Source: Bacteroidota bacterium (GTDB lineage Bacteria; Bacteroidota; Bacteroidia; Chitinophagales; Chitinophagaceae). Taken from it: DNA of 28,558 bases. Below the pieces are notes generated by a model. That model saw only the letters and a program-made list of their open reading frames with translations, was not told the DNA's origin and searched no databases. Shown in pieces: positions 17,697 through 24,790 of this stretch (its first letter is position 1; each line of letters starts with the position of its first letter). The DNA is taken from contig JAEZDA010000104.1 of NCBI GenBank assembly GCA_023433345.1, forward strand, positions 1-28,558, given 5' to 3'. Position numbers and translations under genes: made by a program.

Positions 17697-18785
17697 ATGA
17701 AAGTTGCACTGATATCAGGCATTACGGGCCAGGATGGGGCCTACCTCACCGAACTATTATTGGGGAAGGGATATATCGTTCATGGAATCAGGAGAAGAAG
17801 TTCTTTGATGAACACTTCGAGGATCGATCATCTTGTGTTCAATCATAAATACAAGGACAGGCTTTTTCTTCATTATGGCGACCTGACCGACGGAAGTAAT
17901 ATCATGCGGGTGATCCAGCAAACGCAGCCCGACGAAATATATAACCTCGCTGCTCAAAGCCATGTTCAGGTAAGTTTTGAAACGCCGCAATACACTGCTA
18001 CGGCGGATGCTACTGGAGTACTACTTTTCCTGGAGGCCATCAGGATATTGAAACTGGAGAAAAAGACAAAATTCTACCAGGCCTCCACTTCTGAATTGTA
18101 CGGGAAAGTTCAGGAAATACCTCAGAAAGAAACAACGCCTTTTTACCCACGATCGCCTTATGGAGTTGCAAAACTTTATGGTTATTGGATAACGGTGAAT
18201 TACCGGGAGGCTTATGATATGTTTGCCGTAAACGGCATTTTATTCAATCATGAAAGCCCGATACGCGGCGAAAGTTTTGTTACCCGCAAAGTGACGATCA
18301 GTACGGCCCGGGTTGCTTTAGGCAAACTCGATAAAATTTTGCTTGGGAACCTGGATGCACAGCGTGACTGGGGCCATGCCCGCGATTATGTGGAAGGCAT
18401 GTGGCGCATGTTGCAATATGAGGTTCCCGAAGATTTTGTGCTGGCAACCGGCATTACTACCAGCGTGCGTGATATGGTGAAGTTGTGTATTGAACAAGTT
18501 GGGATAGAAATTGAATTTAAAGGTGAAGGGATTGACGAAAAGGGATTTGTTGTAAGCTGCAGCAACCCTGAATACCAGTTGCCCAAGGGAAAAGAAATAC
18601 TGGCGATCGATCCAAAATATTTCCGACCGGCGGAGGTTGACCTGTTAGTGGGTGATGCTTCAAAAGCAAAACGCCTGCTTGGCTGGGAACCTAAAACGCC
18701 TTTCAGGGAACTGATCCGGGAAATGATGGAAAGCGACTTAGCGATCGAAAAGCAAAGTCATTTGCTTGATAATCTTAAAGGCTGA
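17697..18785 (+). CDS. gmd: GDP-mannose 4,6-dehydratase
   Basis: A 362-residue cytosolic extended SDR converting GDP-D-mannose to GDP-4-keto-6-deoxy-D-mannose. The NADP-binding motif is GITGQDGAYL (8-17), HGIRRRSS follows the second strand, and STSELYG and Tyr155-xxx-Lys159 (SPYGVAK) form the active site. NHESPIRGESFVTRKVT and RDWGHARDYVEGMW are diagnostic of Gmd. E. coli Gmd is 373 residues, so this one is full length. Together with the reductase at 15497-16474 it would supply GDP-D-rhamnose; no GDP-fucose synthase is present. The last 48 bases overlap, tail to tail, the minus-strand GT2 gene. Its likely terminator lies inside that gene. Confidence 0.96.
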   Translation: MKVALISGITGQDGAYLTELLLGKGYIVHGIRRRSSLMNTSRIDHLVFNHKYKDRLFLHYGDLTDGSNIMRVIQQTQPDEIYNLAAQSHVQVSFETPQYTATADATGVLLFLEAIRILKLEKKTKFYQASTSELYGKVQEIPQKETTPFYPRSPYGVAKLYGYWITVNYREAYDMFAVNGILFNHESPIRGESFVTRKVTISTARVALGKLDKILLGNLDAQRDWGHARDYVEGMWRMLQYEVPEDFVLATGITTSVRDMVKLCIEQVGIEIEFKGEGIDEKGFVVSCSNPEYQLPKGKEILAIDPKYFRPAEVDLLVGDASKAKRLLGWEPKTPFRELIREMMESDLAIEKQSHLLDNLKG

Positions 18786-19739
18786 TCTTCTAAAAGAACT
18801 GCTATCAAACCACAGCGCAAGGGAGATCCTGCGCTTTTTTAATGGCTCAAAGTCCTGCCCAGGCAGCATTTCAGAAGAATAGGCGATGCACTTATCAATG
18901 AAAGACTTGACGGTGACCTCTCTCCTTTCAGCCGGAGTTTTTAAAATGCGGTGACTGAGGCTTTCGCAAAAATACATCAGGTAGCCGTGGCCGTTAGTTT
19001 GAAAAGCTTTCTTTATTGAATCGTTCTGTTGCATCCGCTCTTTCAAAAAATCCAGGTACCTGAAGAATGCCCGCTGGTAGTCTTCACCGTTAGTAACTTT
19101 TGATACACTATCATGAAGCCTGTACTGAAATGCCCTTTGTTTACTAATTGCCAGATAGGATTGCTCCGTTAACATCATCCACAATGCATAATCTGCAAAG
19201 ATCAGGTTGGGATAGTTTGTGGGAATGCCTCCGAGCCGATCATAATCCACGCTTCGCATCATGTAACCGGTTCCCATACTATCCATAGTGCGATTTAGTT
19301 GGGCTTTTAAGAAATCCGCAGCTTCCATTTTTTCCGGCATCGGCTGGCATCGCTTAATAACATTGCCCTTTGAATCTATAAAATCAAAATGCGCCTGGTA
19401 AAGTGAAGCGGCCGGGTGTTCATTTATCATGGCATTCATTGTTGAAAGATATTCGGGAAGCAAAACATCATCATGACCTATCATGGTCATGAACTCCTTT
19501 TTCTCGACATTCTTTATCCTGCCCCAATTTTCCGTGATCGAAAGTTTCTTTTCAGAAGTGATCACAGAAATTTTCGGGTCCCTCAATGATAGCAGCCATT
19601 CCCGTGTTCCGTCTGTACTGCAGTTGTCGAGCACAACAATGTTGTAATTAGAAAAAGTTTGTGCAACAAGACTCTTTACGCAGGTTTTTAGGTACTCTCC
19701 TCCATTGAAGACTGGCAATATGATGGAAAAAGAATTCAT
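18738..19739 (-). CDS. glycosyltransferase family 2
   Basis: A 333-residue GT-A glycosyltransferase. The N-terminal nucleotide-binding part reads FSIILPVFNGGEYL (4-17) and VVLDNCSTDGTREWL. The DxD-type metal and donor site is GHDDVL (Asp90, Asp91). The C-terminal half is helical and basic. Inverting sugar transfer in the cytosol to a lipid-linked glycan is expected; the sugar is unknown. The ATG overlaps the stop of the gene before it by 4 bases, so the pair is coupled. The 3' end overlaps gmd by 48 bases, and the codons near residues 300-308 also carry a terminator hairpin read on the opposite strand. Confidence 0.9.
   Translation of the reverse strand: MNSFSIILPVFNGGEYLKTCVKSLVAQTFSNYNIVVLDNCSTDGTREWLLSLRDPKISVITSEKKLSITENWGRIKNVEKKEFMTMIGHDDVLLPEYLSTMNAMINEHPAASLYQAHFDFIDSKGNVIKRCQPMPEKMEAADFLKAQLNRTMDSMGTGYMMRSVDYDRLGGIPTNYPNLIFADYALWMMLTEQSYLAISKQRAFQYRLHDSVSKVTNGEDYQRAFFRYLDFLKERMQQNDSIKKAFQTNGHGYLMYFCESLSHRILKTPAERREVTVKSFIDKCIAYSSEMLPGQDFEPLKKRRISLALWFDSSSFRRSAFKIIKQMTLLFDR
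18814..18840 (+). terminator. rho-independent terminator of gmd inside the GT2 coding region
   Basis: AGCGCA (18814-18819) pairs with TGCGCT (18830-18835), with an inner GG/CC pair and one bulged A, loop GAGAT, then six T (18835-18840). It lies 28 bases after the gmd stop codon and is oriented for gmd, but the whole element is within the minus-strand GT2 coding sequence (around KKRRISLAL). Confidence 0.75.
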
Positions 19740-20599
19740 GATAAGTTTGTCCCCCAGGCATCTTTTGTCAAGTTTTCTCTTTCCTTAGTTGTTGCCTCCA
19801 TATATTTTCTTGTTTGATTGTCTGCAATCATAAGGCCTTCCTGCCTGTTTATCCAGAAAGTATTGCTGTTTTTCCATCCTTCTACATTCCAACCCTTTCC
19901 CCACCGGTCAACCACCAGGCATTTTAAAGATCGTTTTAAGATCTGGTTGGTAAGGCTTTGCCTGCCATTCTCAAAAAGGTAGGCATCCATCTTGGCAAGT
20001 TTTCCGGGAAGGTGAATCTCAAGAAGCAACTTTTTTGAAATAAAAAATCCTGTTGTTCTGATATGTGCATTGGGGAAAGCTTTAAACCGGCCCCCATAAA
20101 AAAGGTTCAATTTCAGAGCATATTTTATCAGGCCCATCTTGCTACTCCACGTTCCTTTGCCCTTAAGTTTAGCGAGTGTGGCCCTGTTAATGGAGTTCAC
20201 GTAGCCCGCATAGGAAGCTGTTGCGCCTAAAAGCCCAACTTCTTCATTTTGATTTTGCACAAAATTTAAAAGCCAGTTCTCACATAGAATAACGCTATAG
20301 GTATTAATAAAAAGGAAAAAATCGTGGCCACACTGGGTTGCAATTTGTTTGTATACATACACGTCCTGCCCATTCTCAAAATAAACTTCTGAAAAATCAG
20401 GGATCTGTGATCTGCGCAACAGTTCTATATAACGCACCGGTGAATCCTTTTCCGATTGCGCCTGACCATTAAAGGCGATGATCAACTGATGTGGATAGCC
20501 GGAAGAAAATTGAAGATATGAGGCGAGGAAACGTTCAAAATGGGCGATGCCATAGGGAAGCCAGGCAAGATAAACCACTCCAATTTTAAGATCCGGCAT
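19736..20599 (-). CDS. GT-A-like putative glycosyltransferase of an uncharacterised group
   Basis: A 287-residue cytosolic protein not confidently assigned. The first 45 residues (KIGVVYLAW, HQLIIAFNGQ) look like the first strands of a GT-A fold. FFLFINTYSVILCENWLLNF (95-114) sits where GT2 enzymes have the DxD strand and following helix, but here the motif is Asn-Thr-Tyr. GLLGATASYAGY and TTGFFISKKLLLEI also recall GT2-like proteins. Proteins with a similar NTYS motif appear in bacterial polysaccharide clusters, as far as I recall, without known activity. The start is taken at ATG 20599; TTG 20611 would add four residues. It overlaps the GT2 start by 4 bases. Confidence 0.65.
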   Translation of the reverse strand: MPDLKIGVVYLAWLPYGIAHFERFLASYLQFSSGYPHQLIIAFNGQAQSEKDSPVRYIELLRRSQIPDFSEVYFENGQDVYVYKQIATQCGHDFFLFINTYSVILCENWLLNFVQNQNEEVGLLGATASYAGYVNSINRATLAKLKGKGTWSSKMGLIKYALKLNLFYGGRFKAFPNAHIRTTGFFISKKLLLEIHLPGKLAKMDAYLFENGRQSLTNQILKRSLKCLVVDRWGKGWNVEGWKNSNTFWINRQEGLMIADNQTRKYMEATTKERENLTKDAWGTNLS

Positions 20600-20626
20600 T
20601 CCTGTTTTCAATGAAATTTAAATATA

Positions 20627-20634
20627 TACTTTTG
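20627..20634 (+). promoter_or_regulatory. putative -7 box of the MycE/TylF-like methyltransferase gene
   Basis: TACTTTTG is an exact TAnnTTTG match followed by CGAACA, the same extension as at 41-54. It lies 16 bases before the ATG at 20651. No clear -33 TTG was found. The divergent gene begins 28 bases to the left. Confidence 0.5.
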
Positions 20635-20650
20635 CGAACACTAAAACTTC

Positions 20651-21394
20651 ATGCAAAGTACACGAGATATCTTTAATAATCACACAGGCAACCGCCTGCA
20701 TAAATGGAATCATTATTTTGAGATTTACGATAGGCACTTTTCACGCTACGTGAATAAAAGCCCTGTAATTGTAGAAATTGGTGTATCACAGGGCGGTTCA
20801 ATTGATATGTGGCAGAAGTTCTTTGGGGCAGGATTGCAGTATTACGGAATCGACATTAATCCCGGATGTAAAAATTTTGAACGGGAAAACGTAAAGATCT
20901 TCATCGGCTCGCAATCAGATCGAAAATTTCTGAAGGATGTCTGCAGCCAAATCCCTGAGCCCGATATTATTATTGATGATGGTGGACACACTATGGATCA
21001 ACAGATCGTAAGCTTTGAAGAGTTGTTTCCCAAATTAAAATTCGGGGGAATTTACCTCTGCGAAGACAATCACACCTCCTATTGGTTAAACTTTGGCGGC
21101 GGACTTAAGCGCAAAGGAACTTATATCGAGTATATAAAGAACCTCGTGGATGTACAGCATCTTTGGTATACCGGAAAAAATTCGAATATCCCTAACCGTG
21201 AGTTAAAAGATAAGATCTATTCCATTGCTTTTTATGATTCCATTGTGGTAATAGAGAAAGAAAAGATCGCCGCACCCTTTGACGTGAAACAAGGCGAACT
21301 TAATGTGGGATACCTTGATGATGGCAAGCCTTCTTTTTCGGAACAGATCAAAACCCTGTACCATAAGATACGGATCCGACTGAAGTATGGGTAG
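20651..21394 (+). CDS. SAM-dependent methyltransferase, MycE/TylF-like sugar O-methyltransferase
   Basis: A 247-residue class I methyltransferase. The SAM-binding motif is VEIGVSQGGSIDMW (41-54), with YYGIDINP (64-71) as the second acidic strand. IIIDDGGHTMDQQIVSFEEL (107-126) carries Asp109, Asp110 and His113, and YLCEDNHTSYW (135-145) carries Glu138 and Asp139. This acidic pattern is typical of the Mg-dependent sugar O-methyltransferases MycE and TylF/MycF. The position in a glycan locus suggests O-methylation of a sugar residue or nucleotide sugar. It is a single-gene plus-strand unit whose stop codon touches that of the convergent FkbM gene. Confidence 0.82.
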   Translation: MQSTRDIFNNHTGNRLHKWNHYFEIYDRHFSRYVNKSPVIVEIGVSQGGSIDMWQKFFGAGLQYYGIDINPGCKNFERENVKIFIGSQSDRKFLKDVCSQIPEPDIIIDDGGHTMDQQIVSFEELFPKLKFGGIYLCEDNHTSYWLNFGGGLKRKGTYIEYIKNLVDVQHLWYTGKNSNIPNRELKDKIYSIAFYDSIVVIEKEKIAAPFDVKQGELNVGYLDDGKPSFSEQIKTLYHKIRIRLKYG

Positions 21395-22153
21395 TTACTC
21401 ACGGATGCAAACCAGGTTTTCTCCTTTTACGTAAGTGATCCAATCGTACTTGCTCATTTCGGCGAAAAATACCTTTGAAGTACCTGGCTGCAGCTGATCG
21501 TGTAGTTCGATTATAAGACATCTCGTTCTCTTAAGCCAGCTGTGCGAATCGTTTTTAAATAGAAAATATTCTGCGCCTTCAATATCCATTTTAAGAATGT
21601 CAACTTCCGAAAACCCGGCATGGTCCATCAATGATCCGATGGTCATTCCGTTAAATGAATTTTCCTTCGAAGATCCACCTTCCTCCACTTCAAAGCTTGC
21701 CTCAGCTTCGCTACTGTCCTTTATGTGAACAGGACCATTAACGTACCACGCCGCTGCATGAACGGGCCGGATGTTTTTGAAATGTTGAACATTATTCGTG
21801 AGCCGGCTATAATTTCTCTTCTCTGCCTCCACGGCAAGAATAGTGGCGCCGGGATACTTGGCGGCAAAATATAAACTCGCAAAACCAACGTTTGCGCCTG
21901 CATCCAAAATACGTGTCGGCTTGAAACCAAGAAAAAAGTCAATGTCGTATTGCAGATCGCAAAACACCTGGTAAAAGATCGGAAGATCCGAGGCACGTTT
22001 TCGGATAGAAAGCGGCCCGAGTTTTTTTGTTTTGAAGTGATAGGTATCTCCACCGGAAAACATAAGTCCGCCTGCAACTTTCATTGCATCGGCCAGCCCA
22101 AAGAATCGTATCAGCTGTATAAAGTAAATAATGTTGTATCCGAGTTTCCTCAT
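21395..22153 (-). CDS. FkbM-family SAM-dependent methyltransferase
   Basis: A 252-residue class I O-methyltransferase. ILDAGANVGFASLYFA (82-97) binds SAM, LAVEAE (107-111) is the ribose-binding acidic loop, and DILKMDIEGAEYFLF (185-199) is the FkbM hallmark. FkbM proteins methylate hydroxyls of polyketides and of glycans. As the last gene of the rfbF operon, 13 bases behind the ketoreductase, it probably O-methylates the branched sugar or its neighbour. The N-terminal 30 residues are hydrophobic and may contact the membrane. No terminator was found at the 3' end, where the next gene converges with no gap. Confidence 0.88.
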   Translation of the reverse strand: MRKLGYNIIYFIQLIRFFGLADAMKVAGGLMFSGGDTYHFKTKKLGPLSIRKRASDLPIFYQVFCDLQYDIDFFLGFKPTRILDAGANVGFASLYFAAKYPGATILAVEAEKRNYSRLTNNVQHFKNIRPVHAAAWYVNGPVHIKDSSEAEASFEVEEGGSSKENSFNGMTIGSLMDHAGFSEVDILKMDIEGAEYFLFKNDSHSWLKRTRCLIIELHDQLQPGTSKVFFAEMSKYDWITYVKGENLVCIRE

Positions 22154-22166
22154 AAATCAAGACTTC

Positions 22167-23012
22167 TTAGTTTTTATTTTTTAAAAGCTTATTCAGCCGC
22201 GCGGTGCTTCCCCAAAAGGCCATGGGTTCATAATCAGGATAAGGATATACACCTGTTTGCAAATTGATTTTCCTCCCCTTATTTTTCAAATATTCATTTA
22301 CAAAGGCTTTCACTTTCTGTGGCCGGCCGCTGCACACATTGCTGATGCCCGTCCAATCGGGGCGTAATGCGAGTTGTACAATGTAATCAGCGATCGTTTC
22401 AACCGGAAGAAAATCCCGCTGCTGCTCTCCCCCACTCATCGGGAAGCTTTCGTCGCCTCTTAAAAGTGCTTTTTCGAGTTGGGGGATCAGTGACCTTTCA
22501 TTCTGGCCCTCACCAAACATATAGAACAACCGCAGCCATTTCAGCGAGGCGCCATGTTTCGTAGCCAGAGGTTCCAGGCGTCTGAATAATTCCAACTTTG
22601 CTTCTCCATATGCAGTGACGGGAGAGCAGTCCATCTCTTCACTCAATTCGCCTTCTTTGATGCCGTATTCAAGGCAGGTTCCGGTAACCGTAAGTTCCCT
22701 CAACCCATTTCTCAAAAGGTTTGCAAGAAATAAGAAATGGCGCGGGAGATTATCCCTCAGATGAAATTCATCCTTAAAATTGGGAAGCCCTTCCCAGGCA
22801 AGGTGGATACACAGGTCAGGCCGGTCGAAATATTCAAAGTAATTCTCGTTTTCGTTTAAGAGTGCCAGGTCAAATTCCACATACTTTATATTGCCCGCCG
22901 CCTTTTTAGGAATTGTTCTTATGGCTGCAATCACTTCCAGCTTCCTTTCTGCAAGCTCTTTCATCACATATTTTCCAAGAAAGCCTGTACTACCGGTAAG
23001 GAGTATGCGCAT
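22167..23012 (-). CDS. NDP-sugar 4-ketoreductase/epimerase-like SDR
   Basis: A 281-residue extended SDR. The nucleotide motif is LLTGSTGFLGKYV (4-16), GxxGxxG complete; the active site is Tyr135-xxx-Lys139 in TAYGEAKLELF. RLFYMFGEGQ, QQRDFLPVETIADYI and SNVCSGRP are typical of sugar-nucleotide reductases and epimerases. It resembles the reductases ending CDP-dideoxyhexose routes (abequose-synthase type). Since no RfbH-like 3-dehydrase is present, the predicted task is reducing the C4 ketone of a C-methylated CDP-6-deoxyhexose. The stereochemistry cannot be predicted. It starts 3 bases after the C-methyltransferase stop. Confidence 0.75.
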   Translation of the reverse strand: MRILLTGSTGFLGKYVMKELAERKLEVIAAIRTIPKKAAGNIKYVEFDLALLNENENYFEYFDRPDLCIHLAWEGLPNFKDEFHLRDNLPRHFLFLANLLRNGLRELTVTGTCLEYGIKEGELSEEMDCSPVTAYGEAKLELFRRLEPLATKHGASLKWLRLFYMFGEGQNERSLIPQLEKALLRGDESFPMSGGEQQRDFLPVETIADYIVQLALRPDWTGISNVCSGRPQKVKAFVNEYLKNKGRKINLQTGVYPYPDYEPMAFWGSTARLNKLLKNKN

Positions 23013-23015
23013 TTA

Positions 23016-24242
23016 TTAATCGATTATGGTAAGGTCAGGTATAGGCACTACAAATTTTCCTCCCCAGTTGCGAATGTATTTCAACTGGTCCATCAGCTCA
23101 TCTTTAAGGTTCCATGGCAGAAGCATAACAAAGTCGGGGCGTTTGCTTTTTAGTAAGGATTCATCAACCACAGGAATATGACTTGCAGGAAGAAATTTTC
23201 CTTGTTTATTAGGATTTGCATCTACTACAAAATCTATAAGATCGTTTTTAACGCCGCAGAAATTGAGCAAGGTATTTCCTTTCGCAGCGGCGCCGTAACC
23301 CGCTACAGATTTGCCTTTACTTTTCTGTTCAACAAGAAAACGAAGCACATCTAATTTCACCTTCATGGCGCGATCCTGGAAACCGTGATAGAATTCGGGC
23401 CGCTGCATCCCCGCGGCTTCTTCTTTGGATAGCATTTCTCCCACACTCGCTTCAATCTCTCTGTTACTTTCTGCGTGACATGCGAAAATACGAAGTGAGC
23501 CACCGTGTGTAGTTAGTTCCTCCACATCAAACATTTTTAAACCGCATTGTTCGAAGATCTGTTTAACTGTATAGAAACTCAGGTAGGAAAAATGTTCATG
23601 GTAAATAGTGTCGAACTGGTTGCTTTGAACAAGGCGAAGCAGATGCGGAAACTCCATAGTGATCACCCCTGCCGGTTTAAGTATCAGCTTCATTCCGCTT
23701 ACAAAATCGAGAATATCGGGCACATGCGCTAACACATTATTTCCCAGAAGCACATCGGCGTACCTTCCCTTCGCTGCAAGTTGCCCCGCGAGATTCACTC
23801 CAAAAAATTCGGTAATCGATTCTATGCCTTTTTCCCGCGCCACCGCGGCAGTGTTCTTCGTAGGCTCTATACCCAGCACCGGCACACTTCTTTGTTTGAA
23901 GTATTGCAGCAAATATCCATCGTTGCTGGCAAGTTCCACCACCAATGAATTTTCGTTTGTCCCAAACCGTGAGACCATCATGGCGACATATTCCTCCGCG
24001 TGTTTTAACCAACTCTTACTAAAGGATGAGAAGTAAACATAATCGGCGTTGAAAATGTCGTCAGACTTTTTATATTCATCAACCTGTACCAGGAAGCAAT
24101 AATGGCATACAAATACCTTAAGCGGATAATAAACTTCAGGTTCGTTCAACTGTTCTTTAGTGAGAAAAGAGTTTGAAGCGGGAGAGTTTATAAGGTCAAT
24201 GAAAACATTGTCCGTTTCCTTTTTACAGAACCTGCAAGTCAT
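23016..24242 (-). CDS. NDP-hexose C-methyltransferase (TylC3/NovU-like)
   Basis: A 408-residue three-domain enzyme. The N-terminal zinc-binding module uses Cys3, Cys6, Cys46 and Cys49. The SAM domain has VVELASNDGYLLQYF (101-115) and LGIEPTKNTAAVA. YHEHFSY (214-220) matches the catalytic Tyr/Glu/His pattern described for the sugar C-methyltransferase TcaB9, and a C-terminal Rossmann-like module begins around VAGYGAAAKGNTLLNF. These enzymes methylate C3 (TylC3, TcaB9) or C5 (NovU, CloU) of 4-keto-6-deoxy sugars. Which carbon is used here is unknown; the epimerase encoded just upstream parallels the NovW/NovU pair. It overlaps the epimerase gene by 4 bases. Confidence 0.88.
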   Translation of the reverse strand: MTCRFCKKETDNVFIDLINSPASNSFLTKEQLNEPEVYYPLKVFVCHYCFLVQVDEYKKSDDIFNADYVYFSSFSKSWLKHAEEYVAMMVSRFGTNENSLVVELASNDGYLLQYFKQRSVPVLGIEPTKNTAAVAREKGIESITEFFGVNLAGQLAAKGRYADVLLGNNVLAHVPDILDFVSGMKLILKPAGVITMEFPHLLRLVQSNQFDTIYHEHFSYLSFYTVKQIFEQCGLKMFDVEELTTHGGSLRIFACHAESNREIEASVGEMLSKEEAAGMQRPEFYHGFQDRAMKVKLDVLRFLVEQKSKGKSVAGYGAAAKGNTLLNFCGVKNDLIDFVVDANPNKQGKFLPASHIPVVDESLLKSKRPDFVMLLPWNLKDELMDQLKYIRNWGGKFVVPIPDLTIID

Positions 24243-24790
24243 TCGAAATTACTTTTATATTGATCGTTGATTAAAGGATGTGACCGGTCTTTTTCAGACA
24301 GATTCTTTGGGGCCAACGGCCACTGAATATTCAAAACAGGATCATCAAAGCGAAGCCCGTCCTCTGCTGGCGGAGTATAAACCTGGGAATGCATGTAAAT
24401 TAGTTCCGAATTATCTTCAAGTGCCTGGAACCCGTGCGCAAATCCTTCCGGAATGTACATCATCTGGTTATTCTCCGGGCTTAGCTCCGCAGCGAACCAC
24501 TTAAGGTATGTTGAGGAATTTTTCCTCAGATCGACTGCCACATCCCACACTTTGCCGCGTACGCAACGTACCAGTTTTATTTCGGTATATGGCGGGTTTT
24601 GAAAGTGCATGCCGCGAACTGTTCCTTTTTCAGCCGTGAAGGAATGATTCATCTGAAGCCATTCACCCGTATATCCAATCTCGGCAAAATCAGCTTTGCT
24701 GTAGGTTCGCATAAACCATCCTCTATCATCGCCGATCATGTTCAGCGTAATGAGAAAGTTGCCTTGCAATGGTGTTGGCGTAAATGTCAT
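24239..24790 (-). CDS. RmlC-like 4-keto-6-deoxyhexose 3,5-epimerase
   Basis: A 183-residue cupin of RmlC length. VRGMHFQ places the catalytic base at His62, the same number as in classical RmlC. DVAVDLRK and PEGFAHGFQALEDNSELIY follow, with Tyr132 and Tyr138 (HSQVYTP) at the expected acid positions and FDDPVLNIQWP near the end. RmlC epimerises dTDP-4-keto-6-deoxyglucose at C3 and C5. Here the neighbours are CDP-sugar genes, and rmlA, rmlB and rmlD are absent, so the substrate is likely CDP-4-keto-6-deoxyglucose, epimerised at one or both carbons. ATGA overlaps with both the gene before and the gene after show tight coupling. Confidence 0.85.
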   Translation of the reverse strand: MTFTPTPLQGNFLITLNMIGDDRGWFMRTYSKADFAEIGYTGEWLQMNHSFTAEKGTVRGMHFQNPPYTEIKLVRCVRGKVWDVAVDLRKNSSTYLKWFAAELSPENNQMMYIPEGFAHGFQALEDNSELIYMHSQVYTPPAEDGLRFDDPVLNIQWPLAPKNLSEKDRSHPLINDQYKSNFE

